A stretch of DNA of 64,000 bases from NCBI RefSeq assembly GCF_000258175.1, contig NZ_JH636049.1, positions 2,643,482-2,707,481 on the forward strand, read 5' to 3'. The notes beneath the pieces were generated by a model. The model saw nothing but the letters and a program-made list of their open reading frames with translations. It was not told where the DNA came from and ran no database searches. Origin of the DNA: Saccharomonospora xinjiangensis XJ-54. GTDB lineage: Bacteria > Actinomycetota > Actinomycetes > Mycobacteriales > Pseudonocardiaceae. The translations under genes and the position numbers were made by a program. Of the stretch, positions 1 through 6,730 are shown piece after piece; the first letter of the stretch is position 1; each line of letters opens with the position of its first letter.

Positions 1-218
1 ACGAAGGAGCCGAGTTCGTTCAGCCTTGCCTCGTGTTCCCGCCAGTCGAAAGCGGTGCGCCAGTGGGCGATGAGTTCACCGAGGTAGTCGCATGTCACGC
101 CTCGCGCCCAGTCGCCGGGCAGTTGCCGTGGCAGGCGGGTACGCGCAAGGCGCTCCAGCAAGTCGTCGAGGTCGGCCTGCGGGACGTCGATCGGGAAAGG
201 CCGGACGTCGTTGGGCAT
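1..218 (-). CDS. Epoxide hydrolase family protein, N-terminal part (cut by window edge)
   Basis: The minus-strand reading frame opens at an ATG at 218 and runs off the left edge after about 72 residues. The translation (begins [19 protein letters not shown]) matches the N-terminal domain of epoxide hydrolases of the alpha/beta-hydrolase fold, including the HWRTAFDWR and EARLN segments also present in the intact homologue at 5142-6314. A purine-rich AAAGGA lies upstream of the ATG. The catalytic domain lies outside the window, so activity cannot be judged. In the family these enzymes add water to epoxides; the substrate is unknown. The next gene (VOC protein) lies on the same strand 49 bp upstream and may be cotranscribed. 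Confidence 0.75.
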   Translation of the reverse strand, partial: MPNDVRPFPIDVPQADLDDLLERLARTRLPRQLPGDWARGVTCDYLGELIAHWRTAFDWREHEARLNELGSF

Positions 219-267
219 GGGAAGTCCTTTTCGAAGCGGGTCTGGTTCGATGCGGGATCGAGGGGGA

Positions 268-747
268 TCAGGCGAAGATGTCCGCGCCGCTGACGTAGCG
301 CATGCCCTCGACGAACTCCGGTCGCCGCTCGCGTTCGGCCAGCTCGTCAGGCGTGGGGTCGGCGACGTGCTGGTGCAGCCAGTAGACGTTGCCGAGCGGG
401 TCGCGGACGCGGGCGACGATGTCACCGAAATGCAGTTCCGTCGGGCGCGTGACGATCTGTGCGCCCGCGTCGGCTGCTCTGCGGACTGCCGAGGCGATGT
501 CGGCGACATAGAGGCGAAGGAAAGCGGGTGTCGCCGGCCAGTGAGGGCGGGAGTCGAAAAGCATCACCGGCGCGTCGCCGATGCGGGTCTCGGCGTGGCC
601 GATGAAGCCGTCCTCACCCTGCACGCGGACGGTCTCGACGGCGTCGAACGCCTTCGAGAGGAACTCGAGCACGGCGGCGGTGTCCCGCGAGATGATCCAC
701 GGAGTCACGGTGGCGTAGCCGTCGGGGACGGTTTTAACGCTGGTCAT
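268..747 (-). CDS. VOC (glyoxalase/bleomycin-resistance fold) family protein
   Basis: This 159-residue protein starts with [18 protein letters not shown] and has the vicinal-oxygen-chelate layout of the PhnB/YdeN-like group: a beta strand with [18 protein letters not shown], then [14 protein letters not shown], then the second module ending in [12 protein letters not shown]. Family members are metal-dependent enzymes or binding proteins for small molecules; the substrate here cannot be told. The ATG at 747 was chosen over a much longer upstream extension because the extension would run through the divergent regulator gene. It is transcribed divergently from the WYL regulator at 841-1803, which is its likely controller. 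Confidence 0.85.
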   Translation of the reverse strand: MTSVKTVPDGYATVTPWIISRDTAAVLEFLSKAFDAVETVRVQGEDGFIGHAETRIGDAPVMLFDSRPHWPATPAFLRLYVADIASAVRRAADAGAQIVTRPTELHFGDIVARVRDPLGNVYWLHQHVADPTPDELAERERRPEFVEGMRYVSGADIFA

Positions 748-801
748 GGTGCGGGGCCTTTCGTCTGTTCGAGCTGGCGCCACCACGCTAGGGGCGATAT
801 A

Positions 802-837
802 GGTCAGGATCTGTCCTCCTTGTCCGGCATTCTGACC
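802..837. promoter_or_regulatory. Inverted repeat, possible operator
   Basis: GGTCAG at 802-807 and CTGACC at 832-837 form a six-base inverted repeat with a 24-base spacer. It sits in the 93-bp gap between the VOC gene and the WYL regulator, ending 3 bp before the regulator's ATG. Autoregulation by the adjacent WYL protein is an inference from position. Confidence 0.35.
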
Positions 838-840
838 GGC

Positions 841-1803
841 ATGAGCACTCCCTCCCGGCTGCTGAGCCTGCTGTCCCTGTTGCAGACCCCGCGCGAGTGG
901 CCTGGTAGCGAGCTGGCGCGCAGGTTGGAGGTCAGTCCTCGCACCATCCGCCGCGATGTGGAACGACTTCGGGAGCTCGGCTACCCGGTTGTGGCGTCGA
1001 AGGGTGCCGAGGGCGGCTACCGGCTGGTCGCGGGCGCCGCACTGCCGCCGTTGCTGCTGGACGACGAGGAGGCCGTGGCGATCGCCGTTGGCCTGCGCAA
1101 CGCGGCCGGGCATGCGGTGTCCGGGCTCGGCGAGGCCGCCGTGCGTGCTCTGACCAAATTGGAGCAGGTACTGCCATCCCGGCTGCGTTACCGCGTGGCG
1201 ACGTTGAACACGGCCATCGATCCGATGCCCGAACACGCGGATTCCGTGGTCGATCCCGGGGTGCTCACCACGGTGGCGGCGGCCATCACCAACGCCGAAC
1301 GGCTGCGGTTCGCCTACCGGTCACATCAAGGCGACCTGTCCAAACGGCACGTCGATCCCCACCGGCTCGTCCCGGCAGGGCGGCGCTGGTACCTGGTCGC
1401 CTTCGACAACGACCGGGACGACTGGCGCGTGTTCCGTGTTGACCGGATCAGTGAGCCGTTCCCGACGGGGGCTCGCGCGTCTGCGCGGGAACTGCCTGCC
1501 GACGACGCGGCGACCTACCTCACCAGTTCCTTCCACAGTCTCGCGCCCAGCTACCAGGCTGTGGTGACCGTGTTCGCACAGCCGGACGAGATCGACGCCA
1601 GGCTGGGCGAGATCGAACCACTCGAAGAAGGCCGGTGCCTGGTGCGGTGCAACGGGGACACGGTGGAGTGGCTCGCGTTCCGGCTCTCACTGCTGGGACA
1701 CGAGTTCCGGGTGCACGAGCCACCCGAACTCGTCGAGTACCTGCGAGAGCTGGGGCAGCGCTCGCTCAGGGCGTCGGGGGAGTGCGAAGGGTTTTCTTCC
1801 TGA
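841..1803 (+). CDS. YafY-type HTH and WYL-domain transcriptional regulator
   Basis: The 320-residue protein has an N-terminal HTH_11/DeoR-like winged helix (LLSLLQTPREWPGSELARRL, then SPRTIRRDVERLRELGYPV) and a WYL domain in the middle, with the signature region HVDPHRLVPAGRRWYLVAFD around residue 180-200, followed by the WCX C-terminal extension. WYL proteins sense ligands (in some cases nucleic acids or nucleotides) and act mostly as local repressors. The ATG at 841 gives the canonical start of this family; an in-frame upstream extension would overlap the divergent VOC gene. The neighbourhood suggests control of the VOC and epoxide hydrolase genes to its left. Confidence 0.9.
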   Translation: MSTPSRLLSLLSLLQTPREWPGSELARRLEVSPRTIRRDVERLRELGYPVVASKGAEGGYRLVAGAALPPLLLDDEEAVAIAVGLRNAAGHAVSGLGEAAVRALTKLEQVLPSRLRYRVATLNTAIDPMPEHADSVVDPGVLTTVAAAITNAERLRFAYRSHQGDLSKRHVDPHRLVPAGRRWYLVAFDNDRDDWRVFRVDRISEPFPTGARASARELPADDAATYLTSSFHSLAPSYQAVVTVFAQPDEIDARLGEIEPLEEGRCLVRCNGDTVEWLAFRLSLLGHEFRVHEPPELVEYLRELGQRSLRASGECEGFSS

Positions 1804-1864
1804 CGGATGTCCGACGAACGGCGGCTTCTCATCGTTCACTCGACTGGGTAAGGATGCGCCGGTG

Positions 1865-3709
1865 ATGTCTTCGAAACGCAGGGTCGCGTCCGGCGCGGTC
1901 CTCGCGGCGCTCGCGGTGGCTCAGGGGGTACTCGCCGCGCCCGGCGCGGCGGCCGAACCGGACACCGCCGAGGCGGCGCCCGCACGCATTCACGAGATCC
2001 AGGGCACCACGCGCCTCTCTCCCCTCGAAGGGGATCGCGTGCGCGTGGATGCCGTCGTGACGGCGACGCGGACCTTCGGGTCCAGCCGCGGATTCTGGAT
2101 CCAGGACCCACGGCCGGACGACGATCCGCGCACGAGCGAGGGCCTGTTCGTCTTCACCGGCCGCACCACTCCGGCGCTCACGCAGGGCGATGTCGTCACC
2201 GTCGAGGGCACGGTCGCCGAGTACTACCCCGGCGATCCCGCCACCACGGCCGCGCAATCGACCACCGAACTCGTCAAGGCGCACTGGACGGTCACGGCGA
2301 GGGGTGCTCGGGTTCCCGAGGCGCTCGCGCTCGGTCCCGGGACGGTGCCCGATGCTCTGACGGCGTCTCCCGGTGGCAGCATCGAGCACGCGCCGCTGCG
2401 TCCCGATGAGTACGCGCTCGATTTCTGGGAGGCGCACGAGGGCGAACTCGTGTCCGTGATCGACGCCAGGCTCGTCAGCCGCAGCACCGACTACAACGAG
2501 CTGTACGTGACCACGAAGCCCCAGCAGAACCCGAGCGCGAGGGGCGGCACGGTCTACCTCGGCTACGACCGGCCCAACACGGGAATCCTCAAGATCGAGT
2601 CGCTGATCCCGTTCTCGCAGCGGCCCTTCCCGAAGGCCGACACGGGGGACACGCTCACCGGCGTCACGTCGGGCCCGGTGGAGTACGACTCCTACGGCGG
2701 CTACACCCTCATGGCGAGCGTGCTCGGCGAGGTGAAGGGCAACGGGCTCGAACGCGAGGTCACGCGCGCCCAGCTGCGGGGCGAGCTGGCCGTGGCGACC
2801 TACAACGTGGAGAACCTCTCGGCCGTGGACGGCGAGGAGAAGTTCGCCGCACTCGCCGAGGGCGTCGTTTCCAACCTCGCCTCGCCCGACATCCTGACGC
2901 TGGAGGAGATCCAGGACGACAACGGTCCCAAGGGCGCGGGCGACGGTGTCACCTCCGCCGACGAGACGTTGCGCCGGTTCACCGAGGCCATCGAGGCCGC
3001 AGGCGGCCCCCGCTACGAGTGGAGGCAGATCGACCCGCAGGACGGTGCCGACGGCGGCCAGCCGGGAGGCAACATCCGGATGGGATTCCTGTTCAACCCG
3101 GAGCGCGTGCGGTTCGTCGATCGCGAGGGAGTGGACGCGACCACGCCCGTCGCTGTGGAGCGCGACCGGCGCGGGGCACGGCTTTCGGTATCGCCCGGCC
3201 GCATCGACCCGCAGCATCCGGCCTGGGAGGACAGCAGGAAACCGCTCGTCGGCGAGTTCGTGTTCAAGGGCCGCACGGTCTTCGTCGTCGCCAACCACTT
3301 CGCGTCCAAGGGTGGCGACCAGCCCGTGCACGGCCGCTTCCAGCCACCGGCCCGCACTTCGGAGCAGCAGCGCGTCCAGCAGGCGACGGTGGTGCGTGAC
3401 TTCGTTGACGACCTGCTCGCGGTGGACCGCCGAGCCAACGTCGTCGTGGCAGGCGATCTGAACGACTTCCCGTTCTCGCCCACACTGCGTGAGTTGACAC
3501 GCGGAGGCACGCTGCGCTCTCTGATGGACACGCTGCCCGAGAGCGAGCGCTACAGCTACGTCTACGAGGGCAACTCGCAGGTCCTCGACCACGTGCTCGT
3601 CTCACGCGGCCCGCGCAGGGTCAGCTACGACGTCGTGCACATCAACGCCGAGTTCGCCGACCAGGCCAGCGACCACGACCCGCAGATCGTGCGGTTCGTT
3701 CCGAGGTAA
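1865..3709 (+). CDS. Secreted ExeM/NucH-type endonuclease (endonuclease/exonuclease/phosphatase fold)
   Basis: The 614-residue product starts with a positively charged segment and a hydrophobic alanine-rich stretch ending near AAPGAAAEP, a Sec signal peptide. Residues about 45-300 resemble the OB-fold/lamin-like N-terminal region of secreted nucleases (IHEIQGTTR, GFWIQDP). The C-terminal half is an EEP-type catalytic domain: YNVENL near 313, NHFASKGGD near 476, GDLNDFPFS near 529 and SDHDPQIV near 601, covering the metal-binding Glu/Asp/Asn and the catalytic His residues. Its likely role is extracellular DNA degradation for phosphate or carbon scavenging. A GTG at 1862 is an alternative start; an AAGGA about 11 bp upstream suits the ATG. 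Confidence 0.88.
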   Translation: MSSKRRVASGAVLAALAVAQGVLAAPGAAAEPDTAEAAPARIHEIQGTTRLSPLEGDRVRVDAVVTATRTFGSSRGFWIQDPRPDDDPRTSEGLFVFTGRTTPALTQGDVVTVEGTVAEYYPGDPATTAAQSTTELVKAHWTVTARGARVPEALALGPGTVPDALTASPGGSIEHAPLRPDEYALDFWEAHEGELVSVIDARLVSRSTDYNELYVTTKPQQNPSARGGTVYLGYDRPNTGILKIESLIPFSQRPFPKADTGDTLTGVTSGPVEYDSYGGYTLMASVLGEVKGNGLEREVTRAQLRGELAVATYNVENLSAVDGEEKFAALAEGVVSNLASPDILTLEEIQDDNGPKGAGDGVTSADETLRRFTEAIEAAGGPRYEWRQIDPQDGADGGQPGGNIRMGFLFNPERVRFVDREGVDATTPVAVERDRRGARLSVSPGRIDPQHPAWEDSRKPLVGEFVFKGRTVFVVANHFASKGGDQPVHGRFQPPARTSEQQRVQQATVVRDFVDDLLAVDRRANVVVAGDLNDFPFSPTLRELTRGGTLRSLMDTLPESERYSYVYEGNSQVLDHVLVSRGPRRVSYDVVHINAEFADQASDHDPQIVRFVPR

Positions 3710-3755
3710 GGGCGGTTGCCGGGCGGTGTGTCGCCGCACCGCCCGGCGCGGGCGT

Positions 3756-4262
3756 TCACACGCCGAAAGGCGCGGCGTACCGCACGACTCCGCTCGGCGG
3801 CCGGGTTCCGTCGAGGCTCCGCACCAGGAAGGCATCGTCGGGGACCTCGATGGGCAGGCTGATGCCGTAGGTGGACGCGCGTTCGAAGCCGAAGCGCGGG
3901 TAGTACGGCGGATGTCCGAGCACGACGACGAACGACTCCTCGGCCTGCTCGGCCTCCCGCAGGAGAGCCATGATGGCCGCCGAGCCGGCGCCTTTGCCCT
4001 GCCATTCCGGCAACACGCCCACCGGGCCGAGTCCCAGCGCGGGGACGTCGCCGATGTGGCAGCGCGTCAGCAGGGCGTGGCCTGCGAGCCCTTCGGGGCC
4101 TTCGACGACCATGGAGAACTCGTCGATCCACGCCGGGTCGGTGCGCAGCGTATCGACGAGCTTCGCCTCAAGGGAGGTGTCGAAGGCGGCCAGATGCACG
4201 GCGTGCACGGCCGCTGCGTCACCAGGAGTCTCCTGCCGGGTTTTCCAGTCCACTATGTACAC
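3756..4262 (-). CDS. GNAT family N-acetyltransferase
   Basis: This is a single-domain acetyltransferase of up to 168 residues. It shows the acetyl-CoA-binding motif A (GPVGVLPEWQGKGAGSA, with the Q-x-x-G-x-G core) near residue 90-106 and the motif B region FVVVLGHPPYYPRFGFERA typical of the YhbS-like subgroup. These enzymes transfer acetyl groups to amines; the substrate is not predictable. The longest frame uses GTG at 4262, but GTG at 4253 has better spacing from a GAAAGG and may be the true start. It converges with the nuclease gene, with a 46-bp gap. Confidence 0.85.
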   Translation of the reverse strand: MYIVDWKTRQETPGDAAAVHAVHLAAFDTSLEAKLVDTLRTDPAWIDEFSMVVEGPEGLAGHALLTRCHIGDVPALGLGPVGVLPEWQGKGAGSAAIMALLREAEQAEESFVVVLGHPPYYPRFGFERASTYGISLPIEVPDDAFLVRSLDGTRPPSGVVRYAAPFGV

Positions 4263-4450
4263 CTTTCACATATCCGGCCGATGCAGGCCGGACGAGCGCG
4301 ACCATAGCCACCTCCACCCCACTGGAGCGATTCCTTTTCGCGCCGCGGTGCCGAGCGCGGGGCAAGGGTGCCACTTCTGACCACCCTTGCCGAGGGCAAG
4401 CGTTCGGTCATCCGATTTTCTCCTGCCATGGCCGGTCCGGGCGGGCCGCA

Positions 4451-5038
4451 TCACCCGACAGTTCGTTGTGTGGCAGCGTCGTTCTTGCGCTGGTTGGCCT
4501 TGAATCGCGCCTTCTTCTGACGATTTCCGCACGTATTCATGTCGCACCATTTGCGGGTGCGACTTCGACTGGTGTCGAAGAAGGCAGCGCGGCAGGTCGG
4601 CGATGCGCACAAGGCCAGTTTTCCGTCTCGTTCGCCCGCGATGATGCTGATCGCGTCGGCGGCGATCACACTCAGCGCGTCCTCCACGGAGGAAGTCGAG
4701 TCAAGTCGCCACCGGCGATTGCCCTCGGGCGTCAGGACAGCCGCAGCGCGTCCCCGAACGCTGCGGTCATTGATGGTTCGAACAGCGGAAGCAGGGAGAA
4801 CGTCCTGGGTGGCGGCTGCTGTCGCGGCGGCGTGAATGGATTCCCTCAGTTCCCTGGCTAGTTCGAGTTGAGCGGTGGTGCAGGACTCCACGGCAAGGCC
4901 GTTCACCCCAAGCCAGTCGATGAGTCGCTGCGGTGTGGGAATGCGCTCTACGGCGTTGCCGCACCGCTCCGTCAGAGTCGCCGTGAAGCTGGTCGCCAGC
5001 ACGTTACCGAGACGAAAGTCAGGGAACCGGGCGGACAT
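4451..5038 (-). CDS. CGNR zinc-finger (ABATE-domain) regulator
   Basis: The 195-residue protein has the N-terminal ABATE region (FRLGNVLATSFTATLTER) and a C-terminal CGNR zinc finger: C-x4-C in CASPTCRAAFFD, then WCDMNTCGNRQKKARF near residues 165-180, with the invariant Cys-Gly-Asn-Arg. CGNR proteins are putative DNA-binding, stress-linked regulators common in actinobacteria. The ATG at 5038 abuts a palindromic element at 5040-5057. It is divergent from an epoxide hydrolase gene, so local control of that gene is the simplest reading. Confidence 0.9.
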   Translation of the reverse strand: MSARFPDFRLGNVLATSFTATLTERCGNAVERIPTPQRLIDWLGVNGLAVESCTTAQLELARELRESIHAAATAAATQDVLPASAVRTINDRSVRGRAAAVLTPEGNRRWRLDSTSSVEDALSVIAADAISIIAGERDGKLALCASPTCRAAFFDTSRSRTRKWCDMNTCGNRQKKARFKANQRKNDAATQRTVG

Positions 5039-5039
5039 G

Positions 5040-5099
5040 GAACCACCTTAGCTGGTTGCTTGCAGGAAAGAGGGCGTGCTAGAACCATCATAGCCGGTT
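5040..5099. promoter_or_regulatory. Pair of 18-bp palindromic operators between the CGNR regulator and epoxide hydrolase
   Basis: Two related imperfect palindromes, GAACCACCTTAGCTGGTT at 5040-5057 and GAACCATCATAGCCGGTT at 5082-5099, lie in the same orientation 42 bp apart (four helical turns). They match at 14 of 18 positions and share AACC...TAGC.GGTT. The first covers the ribosome-binding region of the CGNR gene. The second overlaps a TAGAAC -10-like hexamer (5080-5085), with TTGCTT 18 bp upstream, pointing to the epoxide hydrolase. A TATGAT on the minus strand at 5087-5092 could be the -10 of the CGNR gene. Binding by the CGNR protein is inferred from position. Confidence 0.55.
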
Positions 5100-5141
5100 C
5101 TCATCAGGTCGTGGCCGGTCCGGCGACGATCAGGAGGTCTC

Positions 5142-6314
5142 ATGTCCCGTCCGACCAGCGACGTGCAAGCATTCGAAGCCCACGCAACCGACGCTGACCT
5201 CGACGATCTACGCGCGCGACTGGCCGCGGCCCGGCTACCGGAAGCCGAGACTGTCCATCGCGCCGCGCCCGGCCCTGGCCGATGGGAACAGGGCGTTCCT
5301 CTCGCCGACCTCGTCGATGTCGTGGATTACTGGCGCACCGGGTACGACTGGCGGTCGTTCGAAGCGCGCCTGAACCGTATCGGCCAATTCCGTACCACCA
5401 TCGACGATCTGGGTATCCACTTCCTGCACCGTCGATCCCCGCGCGCGGATGCCAGTCCGCTGATCGTGACGCACGGATGGCCGGGCAGTATCGCCGAGTT
5501 CATCGATGTCGTTGACGAGCTGGCGGATCCGAAAGACCCGGACGCTCCAGCATTTCATGTCGTGGTCCCATCGCTACCAGGCTTCGGTTACAGCGACAAG
5601 CCGGTCACCACCGGGTGGGGAACCGAGAAGATCGCGGCGGCATGGGTGGAACTGATGGGAAGGCTCGGCTACAGCGAATTCGTAGCCCACGGCGGGGACT
5701 GGGGAGGCAATATCACCACGGTTCTCGGCGGCAGATTCCCGGACCACGTCGTCGGCATCCACACAACTTTCGCGGAGGCGCCGCCCGGGCTGACAACGGA
5801 CGGGCTGACCGAGGTCGAGCGCAGGTGGACCGAGGAAACTCGTCATTTCTGGCGCCACCGCGCGGCCTACGCGAAACAGCAGGCCACCCGACCGCAGACC
5901 ATCGGCTACTCGCTCGTCGATTCACCGGTCGGGCTTCTCGCCTGGATTCTCGACAAGTTCGCCGAGTGGACGGATACCGAAGACAGTCCGTTCGAGACGA
6001 TGTCCCGAGACCGGATTCTCGACAACGTCACCCTGTATTGGCTGACGCGGAGCGGCGCATCGTCGGCCCGAATCTACTACGAAAGCCACAACTCGCTCGA
6101 CCCCGAACTCCGCGTGGACATCCCGGCTGCGATCACCATATATCCCCGAGACATCGAGAAGTATCCGCGACCCTGGGCGCAGGAGCGGTATCGCCGAATC
6201 GTTCGATGGAGGTCGCCAGAGCGCGGAGGACATTTCCCGTCGCTGGAGGTTCCCGACTATTTCGTCAGGGATTTGCGAGAAGGTCTGGCAGCGGTGCTGG
6301 CCGCTCATCGGTGA
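5142..6314 (+). CDS. Epoxide hydrolase, alpha/beta-hydrolase fold with EHN domain
   Basis: The 390-residue protein matches the microsomal-type epoxide hydrolase family. It has an N-terminal EHN domain (residues about 8-115, with WRTGYDWRSFEARLN), the oxyanion motif HGWPGSI near 112, and the nucleophile elbow HGGDWGG near 185 carrying the catalytic Asp. A C-terminal GGHFPSLEVPDYF carries the catalytic His, with the cap segment YSLVDSPVGLLAWILDKF between. Water is added to an epoxide to give a diol; the physiological substrate is unknown. The start has AGGAGG seven bases upstream. Divergent partner of the CGNR regulator, with operator-like repeats between. A second family member is cut by the left window edge. 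Confidence 0.92.
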   Translation: MSRPTSDVQAFEAHATDADLDDLRARLAAARLPEAETVHRAAPGPGRWEQGVPLADLVDVVDYWRTGYDWRSFEARLNRIGQFRTTIDDLGIHFLHRRSPRADASPLIVTHGWPGSIAEFIDVVDELADPKDPDAPAFHVVVPSLPGFGYSDKPVTTGWGTEKIAAAWVELMGRLGYSEFVAHGGDWGGNITTVLGGRFPDHVVGIHTTFAEAPPGLTTDGLTEVERRWTEETRHFWRHRAAYAKQQATRPQTIGYSLVDSPVGLLAWILDKFAEWTDTEDSPFETMSRDRILDNVTLYWLTRSGASSARIYYESHNSLDPELRVDIPAAITIYPRDIEKYPRPWAQERYRRIVRWRSPERGGHFPSLEVPDYFVRDLREGLAAVLAAHR

Positions 6315-6361
6315 ACGCGACTACGCGCCGGGACTCTTGAGTCGAGGATGTTCAGCGCGCG

Positions 6362-6730
6362 TCAGCGGCGGGCGCGCCAGCTCAGCGCGTCCACGGCGTT
6401 CTGCAACTCCCGGTACGCCGGTTTGATCTGCTCGACGTGGTGGTCGAGGTGTTCGCCCCGGGCCGGGGCTGTCGCCGCCGGTGGCTCGCCGGGTTCGAGC
6501 CAGGACAGCCGCGCCACATTGTCGTATGCCATGCGCCACCAGCGATGACCCCGTTCCTGAACGGCGATCTCCTGCTCGGCAAGGCGTTCGACCCGCTGGG
6601 CCGCCTCGGCGATCTGCGACTCCAGCTCGTGGCCGCGCCGCCGTTCCCACTCGCGCACGTCGTCGGCGGCCTTGTGCGCCCTGCTCATGATCTCCTTGTA
6701 CCGCATGGCCGCGGTGGGTTCGTCAGGCAT
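6362..6730 (-). CDS. Small coiled-coil protein, last gene of the FtsK-like operon
   Basis: The 122-residue product (MPDEPTAAMRYKEIMSR) is largely alpha-helical and charged, with a predicted coiled coil over residues about 10-65 and a tryptophan-rich segment (HRWWRMAYDN, LSWLEPGE) near the middle. I recognise no known family. The ATG at 6730 has AGGAGG at good spacing and overlaps the end of the FtsK-like gene by 8 bp, so translation is probably coupled. The longer frame opening at 6958 lies inside the ATPase gene and is not credible. A partner of the ATPase is the natural guess. Confidence 0.75.
   Translation of the reverse strand: MPDEPTAAMRYKEIMSRAHKAADDVREWERRRGHELESQIAEAAQRVERLAEQEIAVQERGHRWWRMAYDNVARLSWLEPGEPPAATAPARGEHLDHHVEQIKPAYRELQNAVDALSWRARR

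Noticed and set aside
1829..3592. 587-codon minus-strand frame antisense to the nuclease gene
   Set aside because: Shadow frame; the plus-strand nuclease has complete catalytic motifs and a signal peptide.
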